Assembly (NCBI GenBank): GCA_934539295.1
Contig: CAKTCN010000023.1
Span: forward strand, 1 to 57,409
DNA length: 57,409 bases
Direction: 5' to 3'
Source: an uncultured Allosphingosinicella sp.
GTDB taxonomy: Bacteria; Pseudomonadota; Alphaproteobacteria; Sphingomonadales; Sphingomonadaceae
The notes beneath the pieces are model-generated. The model was not told the DNA's origin and ran no database searches. It worked only from the letters and a program-made list of their open reading frames with translations. This document shows positions 1 to 9,450 of the stretch, in pieces (positions within the stretch are counted from its first letter, which is position 1; the number at the start of each line of letters is the position of its first letter). The position numbers were made by a program, and so were the translations under genes.

Positions 1-150
<150 letters not shown>

Positions 151-163
151 GGTCAGACAGGAC

Positions 164-190
164 GGCGGGCGGCGATACCGCCCGCCACCT
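164..190 (+). terminator. Hairpin after the truncated first gene
   Basis: GGCGGGCGG (164-172) and CCGCCCGCC (178-186) form a perfect 9-bp stem with a 5-base loop, followed by ACCTTT. It lies 13 bases after the stop of the partial gene. The T run is short, so this is a plausible but not strong intrinsic terminator. Confidence 0.5.
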
Positions 191-249
191 TTGAGGAACA
201 ATCGTCCGTCACGCGGGTCATGCCCGGTGCACATGCAGGGGAATGTTCG

Positions 250-1020
250 ATGAAGATGAGCGGCAACACGATCCTGATCACCGGCGGCGGGTCCGGCATA
301 GGCGAGGCGCTGGCCCACCGCTTCCACGACCTCGGCAACAAGGTGATCGTGGCTGGCCGCCGCGTGGAGGCGTTGGAAGGGGCGGTGGCGGGCCGCTCGG
401 GCATGACGGCCATGCAGCTCGATGTTGACCGCCCCGAAGCTGTCGCTGCCTTCGCCCGGAGGATCATCGCCGAGCATCCGGACCTGAACGTCCTTATCAA
501 CAATGCCGGGATCATGCGTTTCGAAGCGCTGGATCATGCCCGCGATCTCAAGGACGCCGAGGAGACGATCGCCACCAATCTGCTCGCCCCGATCCGGTTG
601 ATCGATGCCCTCGTCGAACATCTTCTCGCCCGTCCCGATGCCGCGATCGTGAACGTGTCCTCGGGTCTGGCATTCGTGCCGCTGGTGGCGACGCCGACCT
701 ATTCGGCGACCAAGGCGGCCATTCATTCCTACACCATTGCCTTGCGGGACGCGCTTGCCGGCAGGATCGAGGTGATCGAGCTTGCACCGCCCGCGGTGCA
801 GACGAACCTTACGCCCGGGCAAGCGGACCGGCCCGGCTACCAGCCGCTCGGTGAGTTCATCGACCAGGTCATGGACCTGTTCGCAGCCGAGCCGACGCCT
901 AGGGAAATCCTCGTCGATCGCGTTCGCTTCCTGCGCAATGCCGAGGCCGAGGGCCGTTTCGACGACACGCTGAAGCAGCTCAACGACTTTGCTCGGCGCG
1001 AGCGGGAGGGGCAGTCCTGA
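250..1020 (+). CDS. Short-chain dehydrogenase/reductase (SDR), DltE-like
   Basis: A 256-residue NAD(P)-dependent oxidoreductase of the classical SDR fold. The nucleotide-binding motif TGGGSGIG is at residues 11-18, NNAG follows near residue 85, and the catalytic YSATK motif lies about residue 152. The ATG at 250 is preferred because AGGGGAA sits 6-12 bases before it; an in-frame ATG at 220 has no ribosome site and would add ten non-conserved residues. Sequence flavour is closest to SDRs annotated DltE-like, and the substrate cannot be read from sequence. Its last 41 bases overlap the 3' end of the convergent SGNH hydrolase gene. Confidence 0.88.
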   Translation: MKMSGNTILITGGGSGIGEALAHRFHDLGNKVIVAGRRVEALEGAVAGRSGMTAMQLDVDRPEAVAAFARRIIAEHPDLNVLINNAGIMRFEALDHARDLKDAEETIATNLLAPIRLIDALVEHLLARPDAAIVNVSSGLAFVPLVATPTYSATKAAIHSYTIALRDALAGRIEVIELAPPAVQTNLTPGQADRPGYQPLGEFIDQVMDLFAAEPTPREILVDRVRFLRNAEAEGRFDDTLKQLNDFARREREGQS

Positions 1021-1921
1021 CACGACCAGTCGTCCGCCGCTCCGCCGCGAGTTGCGCCGACGCAATCGCCTGCATCCTGGTGACCCGAGCCTTGGAAATG
1101 CCGAGTTCGGCCGCGGCGCGCTCGCCCGCCCCAAGAGTGAGCGGGTCGATGCCAGTGACCCGGCCGAACACCGTCAAGGCCTGCAGGTAGGATCCGTAAA
1201 CGCTGCCATGATAGTGATCGCTCGCCCATAGGCTCACCTGGCCGGCAGACACGCCGTCATAAGGGTTGGCGTCGGCGAAGCCGCTTCGCATCGCCCGGTT
1301 CCAGGCTTCGCCGACCGGAATGACGCCATCTACTTCGGGCGACGACCTGTCGATGGCGTTCGCAGCCGCGCGTAGCTCCGTCGCCATTTCCTCGATCGGT
1401 TTGCCCGACCAGGGGGTACCGGACCTGTAGACCTGGTCGGCACGTGACCAGGTCGCCATCAACAGCACTTCCACCGTGGGGTTCAGCCCGGTCACCAGCC
1501 TGGCAAGGCGCCGGGCATTCATGTCATAGCTTGCCGGATCGCCCGGACGCGCCGGATCGAGCGTGCTATATTCCTGCAGCACCACGACGTCGTATCGGCC
1601 GTGCAGCCGATCGCGTCGCTCGTCATGGTGGAAGGCAAGCGTGCTCCCGCCTTGCGTCTCGAGCGCAACGCTCCAGTCGATCCCCGCCTGCTCGGCGAAC
1701 GTCTTGAACAAGGCGGGCACGCCGCCGATCCCCGTACCGTTGAGATCGGTGACCGCATCCGCGCGATATTGCTGCACAGGTGAGAATGCACCCTGGGTGA
1801 AGCTATTGCCCACGAACAGGATCGAACGCGCAGGCGCCTGTGTCTCGCGGATGGGCGGCATCTTGGGCGGAGGAGCGGTGACCGGTGCGGCGACGAGGAA
1901 GGCGAGAAAAGCAAGCTTCAT
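980..1921 (-). CDS. Exported SGNH/GDSL-type hydrolase
   Basis: A 313-residue protein with an N-terminal signal segment (MKLAFLAFLVAAPVTA). The block-I motif ILFVGNSFTQG is at residues 34-44, with Ser40 as the likely nucleophile. A late DHYHGSVYGSYL segment supplies the Asp-x-x-His pair of the family. SGNH enzymes are esterases, lipases or carbohydrate deacetylases, and substrate is undetermined here. The start at 1921 is chosen because AAGGAA precedes it and the signal peptide begins there; the frame runs 28 codons further upstream without a signal-like sequence. It is convergent with the SDR gene and their coding ends overlap by 41 bp. Confidence 0.8.
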   Translation of the reverse strand: MKLAFLAFLVAAPVTAPPPKMPPIRETQAPARSILFVGNSFTQGAFSPVQQYRADAVTDLNGTGIGGVPALFKTFAEQAGIDWSVALETQGGSTLAFHHDERRDRLHGRYDVVVLQEYSTLDPARPGDPASYDMNARRLARLVTGLNPTVEVLLMATWSRADQVYRSGTPWSGKPIEEMATELRAAANAIDRSSPEVDGVIPVGEAWNRAMRSGFADANPYDGVSAGQVSLWASDHYHGSVYGSYLQALTVFGRVTGIDPLTLGAGERAAAELGISKARVTRMQAIASAQLAAERRTTGRVRTAPPARAEQSR

Positions 1922-2026
1922 GACGTTCCTTGAGCGAGCGGGCATATTCCCGTTGGCCAGATAACGCGCATGAGCCGGATGCGGGGTCAATCTTAAGCAC
2001 CGCATGCACGCGCGGGCCGCGGCAGC

Positions 2027-2063
2027 AAAAAGGGCGCCGCTCCCCGCCTGGAGCGACGCCCTT
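2027..2063 (-). terminator. Intrinsic terminator of the first spore-coat-U-like gene
   Basis: On the minus strand a 12-bp stem with one mismatch (arms 2050-2061 and 2032-2043, 6-base loop) is followed by five T (complement of 2027-2031). It lies about 80 bases after the stop at 2143. A closely similar hairpin with the same loop follows the paralogous gene at 34.6 kb. Confidence 0.8.
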
Positions 2064-2142
2064 CCATCCGCGACCGGTTCGGCCTCGCCGGAGGCGCCAA
2101 CAGAGAAGTGGCGCTTCGGCGGCCGTAGCCGGTCAGGAAGAC

Positions 2143-2703
2143 TTAAGCGGCGGGCGAAACGGTCAGTGCGACCGAGCCGCTATAGGTACCCGCTTCGAGC
2201 ACTGCAGCGGCATCCGTCGTGGCGCCAGCCGAGATCGCGAGCGAGACATTGTTGGTCGTGGTGGCAAGGCGATCCCCCAGCGCGCCGGTCGTGGCGGCGG
2301 TCGCAGAGGACAGGTTGGCGAGACTGGTCGCGCCGCCGCCTGCCTTGTTCACCGCCATGGTCGCCGTATAGTGAACGGTGTTGGTGTAGCCGCTCGCCGG
2401 CGTTGCAACTGCGGCGTTGACCAGCGGCGCGGCGTCGACCGACAGGTTCGGGTCGGCGCCGGTGCAGCGCACGGTGAACTGACGGGTCAGGCCACCGCTG
2501 TTATTGGCAAAAGCCGCGTTGATCGTGCCGTTTGCATTGGCAAGTTCGCCAAGAGAGATTGTGCCGGCAATCGCCGTGATCGCGCTGCACTTCGCAGCGA
2601 CGGTGCCGTTGACCTGCACGGTGCCGGACGCCTGAGCGAAGCTGGGCTGGGCCGAAGCCAGCGTGGCGGCAGCGGCGATGGCGGCAAGCGCGATCTTCTT
2701 CAT
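2143..2703 (-). CDS. Small secreted spore-coat-U/pilin-like protein (paralog A)
   Basis: A 186-residue protein starting MKKIALAAIAAAATLASA with a clear Sec signal peptide ending near SFAQ. The mature part is rich in Ala, Thr, Gly and Asn with alternating beta-strand patterns. It has two cysteines (AAKC and VRCTG) suited to a disulfide, and ends LEAGTYSGSVALTVSPAA, which resembles the last strand of spore coat U (SCPU) fimbrial subunits. It is about 80% identical by eye to the product of 34621-35181. No chaperone or usher gene is nearby, so a fimbrial role is uncertain and it could be a free secreted or surface protein. The start at 2703 follows GGAGAAG. Confidence 0.75.
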   Translation of the reverse strand: MKKIALAAIAAAATLASAQPSFAQASGTVQVNGTVAAKCSAITAIAGTISLGELANANGTINAAFANNSGGLTRQFTVRCTGADPNLSVDAAPLVNAAVATPASGYTNTVHYTATMAVNKAGGGATSLANLSSATAATTGALGDRLATTTNNVSLAISAGATTDAAAVLEAGTYSGSVALTVSPAA

Positions 2704-2800
2704 GTGTCTTCTCCGGTTCGGGCCAGGCGGGCCCCGTTGCGTTGACACCGATATGAAGACTTCCGCTGAGCCGCGGCATTTGGCGGATGGTGAAAACGGG

Positions 2801-2840
2801 CGCTAACTGCCGACGCTCACGACTATATCCGAAGTTAGCG
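2801..2840 (-). promoter_or_regulatory. 40-bp dyad upstream of paralog A, shared with paralog B
   Basis: CGCTAAC (2801-2807) and GTTAGCG (2834-2840) are perfect inverted arms 26 bases apart, about 100 bases upstream of the start codon. Read on the minus strand, the first arm runs into a conserved GGATATAG. Paralog B has the same arms, the same spacing and the same inner element (35282-35321). It is either an operator around a promoter or a structured leader; the sequence alone does not decide. Confidence 0.45.
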
Positions 2841-2887
2841 GTGGGCCGCAGCACCTGCAAAGACCGCGCCTCGCCCGCCCACAAAGG

Positions 2888-2923
2888 AGAAGGGCGCCCC
2901 GCATTGCTGCGGACCGCCCTTCT
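2888..2923 (-). terminator. Hairpin after the TonB receptor gene
   Basis: AGAAGGGCG (2888-2896) pairs with CGCCCTTCT (2915-2923), and an inner stem CCGCA/TGCGG caps it with a TTGC loop. It lies 37 bases past the receptor stop. Minus-strand bases after the stem read CCTTT, so the T tract is short; the reverse strand also ends in a few T, so it may act both ways. Confidence 0.6.
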
Positions 2924-2959
2924 TTCCAGAAAGCGCCTAGACGCTCCTTCAGGTCGAAA

Positions 2960-5560
2960 TCAGAAGCCGACCGTCAGCGTCGCGCTGACCGTGCGCGGTG
3001 CGCCGATCTGTGCGTTCGGCGCCGACGACGTGCCCTGGAACAGGCTCGGCGTGTAGTTGCCGACATACAGCTCGTCGAACAAGTTGTAGACGTTGAGCTG
3101 GATGTAGGTGTTCTCCAGGCCGGCCTCACGCAGGCTCAGGCGAGCGTCCAGGTTGACCAGCCAGTAGGCGTTGGTCTTGTCCGGATACACGACGGCGCTG
3201 GCCGGAAGCGTGCCGTTGACGCGAACGGGATCGTTGGTGTCGTAGATGTAACGACCGCCCGTGCGCTTTGCCGTCACGCCCAGTTCGAACGGACCCGCAA
3301 AGCCGCGCACCGAGCCGCCATAGGTGTAGACGGGGGCGCCGCCTTCACGCTTGCCGGCGGTCGGCGTGAAGATCTGCGCGCCGGCCGTGGTGCAGCCATA
3401 GGCGCCCGACGTGACCTGGGCGGCCGTGCAGGTGCCCTGGAGGACATCGTCCTGGATCTCGGATTCGATGTACGAACCGAAGACGTTCAGGAACAGGTTC
3501 TCGTTCGGCTGGTAGGCGATGGAGCCGTCCACGCCCGCCTTGTTCACGCGGCCGAGGTTACGATAGACGTTGCGCTCCGTATCCGGATCATACGCCGTCG
3601 CGAGGCGGTTGTCGTAGCGGGTGTACCAGCCCGACAGGAACGCCTGGACCTTGCTGCTGCGGTAACGCACGCCCAGGTCGAAATTGTTGGTGGTTTCCGG
3701 CGTCGGCGTGCCGGCGTCCGAACCCGGGGCGAAGTAGAACGCGTTGTAGAGCGCGTCCGTGCCCGGGACTTGGATGCCCTTCGAATAGTTGCCGAACAGC
3801 GACAAAGCGGGGGTCAGGTCGAAGGTGGCGCCCAGGCTCGGCAGGATGTCGTCATACTTCAGGATACGCTGCTGCGGCCCCTGCACAGTCGGATTGATGC
3901 CAGCATAGGTCGCGTTGCGGGGATCATCGGCGCTGCCGAAGCAATCGAAGAAGCCGGTGTCGCTGGTGGTGAAGCAGTTGTTGGTCAGGTCGCGCTTGAA
4001 CCACTTGCCGGTCAGGCCGGCGGTCACCACCAGGCGATTGTCCACGAACTCACCGCGATACTCGGCAAATGCCTGGTGCAGCGTGGCATAGGACTGGCGG
4101 TCACGACGATTGAGGACAACGCCGTTGACATCCTCAAGGCTGATGTTGACCGGGAACACGTCCACCGGCTCGCCATCGGGACGGACGCCGCCGACCTGAC
4201 CGGTCTGGCGATGGTTGCCGCGGTCGAACGTGTAGCCGACGCGGAATGTGTTGTTGTCGTTGATGTCCCACAGCAGGTTGCTGATCACCACATAACGGTG
4301 CGTGCGGGTCTGGTTCGGTGCCGACATTGTGACGGTGTCGAGCAGGTCGCCGTCGCCGTTGAGGTCACGACCAAAGTAAGGTGAGCCACCAAGATAGCCC
4401 GGCAGACAGGTGACGGCAGGGCCGTTCGGCGTGGTGGCGCAGTTCGCGCGACCGCCAGTGTTGTTGACGTCGTAACCGGTTTCACGCGCAGTGGTGGTGC
4501 CGCCGCCATTCGCCTTGGTGTACTGGTAGCTCGGGTCCACGGTCAGCACCAGGCTGTCGGCCAACGTGAAGCGCGACTGGGCGTTGATACGGCCGGTGTT
4601 GGACGGATTGTAGCGACGATCGAACTCGGTGCCGCAGCTGTTGGCCGTGTCGGCGATACCGGCACGCGCGACTGTGTTGGTCTCGCACGGATAGTTGATC
4701 ACATATTCGCGCTCGTCAGTGTTGCGCGGGAACCGGTTGGACGAGTTCGGGCCGACGACGCGGTCGGCGTCGAGGCGCAGCGGAACCGAACCGAAGAAAT
4801 TGTTGCGGTTCTGGTTATAATGGCCGGTCAGCGAGATGAAGTCGCCGTTCGATCCCAGCGGCTGGTAGATGCGCGCATTATACTGCTGCTTGTCGACCTT
4901 GCCGTAATTGTTGAACGGAACGTCGTTGGTCGCCTTCGACGCCGCTATCCAGGCGCGGGTGCCGAACGAGGTCAGGTTCCCGGTCTCCAGCATGCCGAAC
5001 ACGCGGTGGAAGTTGAACTCGCCATAGGACGCGCTGACCATGCCGCCCAGGTCCTCACCGGGGATGCGCGTGCGGTAGTTCACGGTCGAACCCGAAGCCG
5101 AGGCGGTCGGGCTATCCACGTCGGTCGAACCGAGGTTGACGTTGACCTGCTCGATCAGCTCGGGGTCGAGCTGTTGATTGGAGTAGATGGCATAGCTGCC
5201 GGTGTCGTTGGTCGGGATGCCGTCGACAGTGAGGCTGATACGATCTGCCGAGAAGCCGCGGATGGTGAGCTGGCCGCCGGCCGAGCCATATGCGTCGTTG
5301 TTGGTGAAGCTGACACCCGGGATCAGGTTGATCGTGTCGAGGATTGACTGGCCCGGATTCTGGCGGGCGATCGTGTCCTGCGTCAGAACCTGGCGCGCCT
5401 TGGGGCTGTCGGGGATGATGACCCCGCCGACATTCTGGTTGCGCGTGCCCGTAACGACGATGGCTTCTTCTTCGAAGTCGATCGTGCCGGTCGACTGGGC
5501 GAAAGCCGCGGCCGGGAACAGGAGCGCGGTCGATGCGCAGAGAATGGATGCAATCTTCAT
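2960..5560 (-). CDS. TonB-dependent outer-membrane receptor
   Basis: An 866-residue outer-membrane transporter. It has a signal peptide (MKIASILCASTALLFPAAAFA), a TonB-box-like EAIVVTGTR at residues 32-40, then a plug domain with LTIRGFSADRISLTVDGIP. A long beta-barrel follows and ends in aromatic TLTVGF, the usual C-terminal insertion signal. The ATG at 5560 begins the signal peptide; 43 upstream in-frame codons lack signal character. No dedicated substrate enzymes sit beside it, so ligand identity (siderophore, sugar or other) is open. It is a single gene with its own hairpin at 2888-2923. Confidence 0.93.
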   Translation of the reverse strand: MKIASILCASTALLFPAAAFAQSTGTIDFEEEAIVVTGTRNQNVGGVIIPDSPKARQVLTQDTIARQNPGQSILDTINLIPGVSFTNNDAYGSAGGQLTIRGFSADRISLTVDGIPTNDTGSYAIYSNQQLDPELIEQVNVNLGSTDVDSPTASASGSTVNYRTRIPGEDLGGMVSASYGEFNFHRVFGMLETGNLTSFGTRAWIAASKATNDVPFNNYGKVDKQQYNARIYQPLGSNGDFISLTGHYNQNRNNFFGSVPLRLDADRVVGPNSSNRFPRNTDEREYVINYPCETNTVARAGIADTANSCGTEFDRRYNPSNTGRINAQSRFTLADSLVLTVDPSYQYTKANGGGTTTARETGYDVNNTGGRANCATTPNGPAVTCLPGYLGGSPYFGRDLNGDGDLLDTVTMSAPNQTRTHRYVVISNLLWDINDNNTFRVGYTFDRGNHRQTGQVGGVRPDGEPVDVFPVNISLEDVNGVVLNRRDRQSYATLHQAFAEYRGEFVDNRLVVTAGLTGKWFKRDLTNNCFTTSDTGFFDCFGSADDPRNATYAGINPTVQGPQQRILKYDDILPSLGATFDLTPALSLFGNYSKGIQVPGTDALYNAFYFAPGSDAGTPTPETTNNFDLGVRYRSSKVQAFLSGWYTRYDNRLATAYDPDTERNVYRNLGRVNKAGVDGSIAYQPNENLFLNVFGSYIESEIQDDVLQGTCTAAQVTSGAYGCTTAGAQIFTPTAGKREGGAPVYTYGGSVRGFAGPFELGVTAKRTGGRYIYDTNDPVRVNGTLPASAVVYPDKTNAYWLVNLDARLSLREAGLENTYIQLNVYNLFDELYVGNYTPSLFQGTSSAPNAQIGAPRTVSATLTVGF

Positions 5561-5741
5561 GTGTCTAACCCCCCAACGGGTGCAAGCGTGAAACAAGCGA
5601 ATCTGAGTTGCTGCGACGCAACAATGTTTCGACTGGCCGCGCCCTAGGAGGGAAAAATGACGAATTGAAGACTCGTCGCGTCGCGACACTCGCCCCCGGG
5701 GACGAAGTTCCGCCGACGTTGCAATATTGCAACGCCTTCCG

Positions 5742-6632
5742 TCACCGCTGCGTCACGTCCTGTTCGGTCTGCCGCTCCGTCTCAGCATTCAACTCCGCAC
5801 CCATCAGCAGGATATAGGCGCTGAGATAGAGCCAGGTGAGGAACACGATCACCGCCCCTAGGGAGCCATAGGTGGCGTTGTAATTGCCGAAGTTCGACAC
5901 GTAGAAGCCGAAGCCCAGGCTCGCACCAATCCACAGGATCGTCGCGACCAGCGATCCGGGCGTCAGCCACACCCAGCGCGGGTTGGGGCGGCTGGGGCCG
6001 TAGCGGTAGAGCGAGGCGATGAGCAGGCTGACGATAGCCGCCGCCGCAATCCAGAAGGCGATGCGCAGCAGAATGTGCACGAAGGGCGAGGAGAAAGGCA
6101 GCAGGCTCTCGATCGATGCCATGGCCGAAATGGCGACGATGGCGACGACCAGCGCCACGATCGCCCCTACGGTCAGCGCGAAGGCGCCGAGCGTGCGCTT
6201 GACGTAGCCGCGCGTCTCCTCGGCATCGAAGGCGATGTTGAGCGCGGTCATCATCGATGTCGCCCCCTTCATTGCGCCCCAGACCGCGATGCCGAGCGCC
6301 ACGAGCAGGCCGAAGCCCTTGGAACTGCCGGCGGTGGTCACCATGGACTGCAATTGCTCGCCGATCAGCCGCGCCGCATCCTGCGGCATGACGTTGGTCA
6401 GCGATCGCACATGCTCGACCACATTGGCCGGGTCCGCCACCAGCCCGTAAGTCAGCACCAAAGCCGCGAGCAAGGGCACGAAGGCCGAAAATCCGTAGAA
6501 GGCCACGCCCGCCGCGATCAGGCTGACATTGTCGTCCGTGCCTTCCTTCCAGGTGCGTTTCGCGATCGCCTTCCAGCCGGGTGCAGGGATGTCGGCGGGC
6601 GTATCGGCATCGGCGCCGGGCTGGGTGGGCAT
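5742..6632 (-). CDS. YihY/BrkB-family inner-membrane protein
   Basis: A 296-residue protein with a charged N-terminus and about six hydrophobic helices. It carries the family's early segment KEGTDDNVSLIAAGVAFYGFS and the later motif NFGNYNATYGSLGAVIVFL followed by WLYLSAYILLMGAELNAE, both hallmarks of YihY/BrkB proteins. These were once called ribonuclease BN or virulence factor BrkB, and their biochemical role is unsettled. The start at 6632 follows GAGGAG. The C-terminus is a short hydrophilic tail rich in Glu and Gln. Confidence 0.9.
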   Translation of the reverse strand: MPTQPGADADTPADIPAPGWKAIAKRTWKEGTDDNVSLIAAGVAFYGFSAFVPLLAALVLTYGLVADPANVVEHVRSLTNVMPQDAARLIGEQLQSMVTTAGSSKGFGLLVALGIAVWGAMKGATSMMTALNIAFDAEETRGYVKRTLGAFALTVGAIVALVVAIVAISAMASIESLLPFSSPFVHILLRIAFWIAAAAIVSLLIASLYRYGPSRPNPRWVWLTPGSLVATILWIGASLGFGFYVSNFGNYNATYGSLGAVIVFLTWLYLSAYILLMGAELNAETERQTEQDVTQR

Positions 6633-6731
6633 GGGCTCTCCTCGAAGGTGGGAGGTAGTAAAGGCGCGGGGAGGACGAGGGTTCCGCAACGCCTACTCCC
6701 CTGCCTCTCGAGGGAAGGGCAGACTCCCTCA

Positions 6732-6807
6732 CCGTTCGTTTCGAGCGAAGTCGAGAAACAAGGCACTGCGGCTGGCGATGTTTCTCGACTTCGCTCGAAA
6801 CGAACGG
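6732..6807. repeat. 29-bp perfect inverted repeat, family A copy 1
   Basis: Arms 6732-6760 and 6779-6807 are perfect reverse complements separated by 18 bases. The core is TTTCGAGCGAAGTCGAGAAA. The same arms recur at 9451-9522 and a diverged version lies at 12503-12579. It sits between the BrkB and ligD genes, which are in the same orientation. It resembles a REP-type element rather than a terminator, since no T run follows. Confidence 0.85.
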
Positions 6808-6848
6808 GATAACGCGAGTGAACGAACGGGGTGGTGCAAGCAAGCTGA

Positions 6849-9437
6849 TTACAGATCCGGCAAGACCTGCGCCGCCTCGCCCCAGCCTTGCAGCAGCCTT
6901 CCCGACGCACGCTCGAGCAACAGGGCGGCGTCCTTCACGCTGAAGGTTGCTCCACTCTCATGCTTGCCAAGCTCTTCCCAATTGATCGGCGCCGCCACCG
7001 GCGCACCTTCCCGCGCCCGTGCGGAATAGGGCATCACCGCCGTCGCGCCGCGCTGGTTGCGCAGGTAGTCGAGGAAGATGCGCCCCTTGCGCTTGGCCTT
7101 GGCGAGGTTGGCCGTGAACCGGTCCGGCTCGGCCTGCGCCAGCGCAACGCAGAAACGCTGCGCGAAATCCTTGACGGCCGGCCACTCGGCCTGGGGCTGG
7201 AGCGGCACGACGACGTGCAGCCCCTTGCCGCCGGTCAGCATCGGAAAGGTCTGCAGCCCCATGTCGGCAAGGAAAGTGCGAAGGTCCTGCGCGGCCTTCC
7301 TCACCGCATCGAAGCCAAGCCCCTCGTCGGGGTCGAGGTCGAACACGATGCGGTCCGGTCTCTCGATACCGGCGACAGGCGATCCCCAGCCATGGAACTC
7401 GATCGTCCCCATCTGAACGCAGGTCAGCAGTCCCGCCGCATCCTCGAAATAGAGATAATCCTCGGTGGTGCCGTTCTTTTCCTTCACCGGAACATGCTTG
7501 ACCGCATCGCCGAACGAGCCTGAGTCATGCTTCTGGAAAAAGCATTTCTTCGCCCGCCCCTGCGGACAGCGGACCAGGCTGATCGGGCGATTGCCGGCCC
7601 AGGGCAGCATGATTGGCCCGACCGCGCGGTAATAATCGGCAAGGTCGCCCTTGGTGGTGCCCGACGCCTCGTCGATCACGCGCTCGGGATTGGTGATCCG
7701 GACCTTGTCCTCGGATGGTTGGGGCAAGGGCTGCGGCTTCTCCTCAACCACGTCGCGCGCCGGCTTGTCACTGCGAAGGCCGAGGAAGCTTGCATGGCGC
7801 ACCACCCCTTCGGCGGTGAATTCGGCGAAGGCGATCTCGGCGACGAGACTTGGCTTCAGCCATTGTGCGCCCCGTGCCTCGGGACGCGGAACCACGACCG
7901 GCGCCTTGGCCGCCTTGAGCGTCTCGAACCTGTCCGAAAGGTCCTGCTGGACCGGCACCGAGAAGCCGGTGCCGACCTTGCCCGCATATCGGAGCTTCCC
8001 GTCCTCATTGACCGCCAGCAGCAGCGAGCGGAAGCCACGTCCCTTCTTGTCGCTGAGCGTCCAGCCGACGATCACGAATTCCTGCCGCCGCGTGCACTTG
8101 ACCTTGAGCCACGCCTTGGTGCGGTCGCCGCGATAGGGGGCGTCGGCCTTCTTGGCGATGATCCCCTCCCCGCCCGCTTCGCACATCGCGTCGAACAATT
8201 TCTCGCCCGCGCCCACGACATGGTCGGCATAGAGGATGTGCGGCGGCTTGCCGTCGCCCAGCAGCGAGGCGAGCCGCGCCTTCCGCTCGATATTGGGCAG
8301 CGCGGTCAGGTCTTCGCCCTCGATCTCCAGCGCATCGAACAGGAAGAGGCTCAAGCCCCGCCCGCCCTCGCTGATCGCCGCCTGCAGAGCCGAGAAGTTG
8401 GTGCCGCCCTTATCGTCCACCTTGACGATCTCGCCGTCGAGCAGGGCCGAGCCGACCTCCAGCTCCGCCGCCGCCGCGGCGATCTCCGGGAACTTGTCCG
8501 TCCAGTCGAGGCCGGAGCGCGTGTAGATCTTCGCGCGGTCACCGTCCACGCCGAGCAGGCAGCGATAGCCGTCGAACTTCATCTCGTGCAACCAGGCAGC
8601 GCCGGTCGGCACGCTATCGACGAGAGTCGCCTTCTGCGGCGCGCGGAACTTCGGAACGCCTCCTCCGGCGCGGGAGGGCGCGCGCAACGCGGATCTGCGC
8701 CCTTTCGCTGTGGAAGATGCAGGCTCCGCCTTCGACACGCCCCGCTCCGCCGCCTTCGCCGCGGCCCCTCCATCACGCTTCGCGCTGCTCCCGTTCCCCG
8801 CCAGGGAAGCAGCTTTCTTCCAGCTTGCCAGTTCCCTCGCCTTCTTCCCCTCGGCGATCTCGTTCATCGTTCGGCCGGTCTTGATGCTGGTCAGATATTT
8901 GTCGGTCAGCCCGGTCGAACTGCCCGCCTGTTCATCGTCGATCTTGCGCAGCAGCCAATTCTCGTTCTTCTCGTTGCCGCGGGGTTTCAGGCGGATCATG
9001 ATCCACTCGCCCTTCATCCGCTCGCCATGGAGCGTGAAGTGGAGATGCCCTTCCGCCAGCGTCTTGCGCGGGTCCTTGCCGGGATGCGGCACCCAGATGC
9101 CCCGGTCCCACAGCATCACCGTGCCGCCGCCATATTGGCCCTTGGGGATCGTCCCCTCGAACGTCGCGTAGGAAAGCGGATGATCCTCAGTCCGCACCGC
9201 CAGGCGCTTGTCCGCCGGATCGAGGCTCGGCCCGCGCGTCACGGCCCAGCTTTTGAGCGTGCCGTCCAGCTCCAGCCGGAAATCGTAATGGAGCCGGGTG
9301 GCGTCATGCTTCTGCACCATGAAGCCGAAGCCATCGCCCCAAGGGAGCGTGTCGTAGGTGCCCTTGGGCTCCGCCGTGCGGGTGAAATCGCGCTTCTCGT
9401 TATAGCGCGCGAGGGAGTCGGGTTTCTTAGCCGCCAC
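6849..9437 (-). CDS. ligD: Multifunctional ATP-dependent DNA ligase LigD (NHEJ)
   Basis: An 862-residue three-domain enzyme of non-homologous end joining. The N-terminal 3'-phosphoesterase domain (about 10-170) has the QKHDATRLHYDFRLE motif with His44, His50 and Asp52. The central ATP ligase (about 265-560) has EMKFDGYR with adenylated Lys287. The C-terminal primase-polymerase (about 575-862) has the metal motif IVFDLDPDEG. An Ala/Lys/Ser-rich linker of about 75 residues joins the first two domains. The start is a GTG at 9437 after GAGGGTGG, just outside the inverted repeat at 9451. The partner ku lies upstream on the same strand; Ku holds the DNA ends that LigD trims, fills and seals. Confidence 0.97.
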   Translation of the reverse strand: MAAKKPDSLARYNEKRDFTRTAEPKGTYDTLPWGDGFGFMVQKHDATRLHYDFRLELDGTLKSWAVTRGPSLDPADKRLAVRTEDHPLSYATFEGTIPKGQYGGGTVMLWDRGIWVPHPGKDPRKTLAEGHLHFTLHGERMKGEWIMIRLKPRGNEKNENWLLRKIDDEQAGSSTGLTDKYLTSIKTGRTMNEIAEGKKARELASWKKAASLAGNGSSAKRDGGAAAKAAERGVSKAEPASSTAKGRRSALRAPSRAGGGVPKFRAPQKATLVDSVPTGAAWLHEMKFDGYRCLLGVDGDRAKIYTRSGLDWTDKFPEIAAAAAELEVGSALLDGEIVKVDDKGGTNFSALQAAISEGGRGLSLFLFDALEIEGEDLTALPNIERKARLASLLGDGKPPHILYADHVVGAGEKLFDAMCEAGGEGIIAKKADAPYRGDRTKAWLKVKCTRRQEFVIVGWTLSDKKGRGFRSLLLAVNEDGKLRYAGKVGTGFSVPVQQDLSDRFETLKAAKAPVVVPRPEARGAQWLKPSLVAEIAFAEFTAEGVVRHASFLGLRSDKPARDVVEEKPQPLPQPSEDKVRITNPERVIDEASGTTKGDLADYYRAVGPIMLPWAGNRPISLVRCPQGRAKKCFFQKHDSGSFGDAVKHVPVKEKNGTTEDYLYFEDAAGLLTCVQMGTIEFHGWGSPVAGIERPDRIVFDLDPDEGLGFDAVRKAAQDLRTFLADMGLQTFPMLTGGKGLHVVVPLQPQAEWPAVKDFAQRFCVALAQAEPDRFTANLAKAKRKGRIFLDYLRNQRGATAVMPYSARAREGAPVAAPINWEELGKHESGATFSVKDAALLLERASGRLLQGWGEAAQVLPDL

Positions 9438-9450
9438 CGTCCACCCTCAC

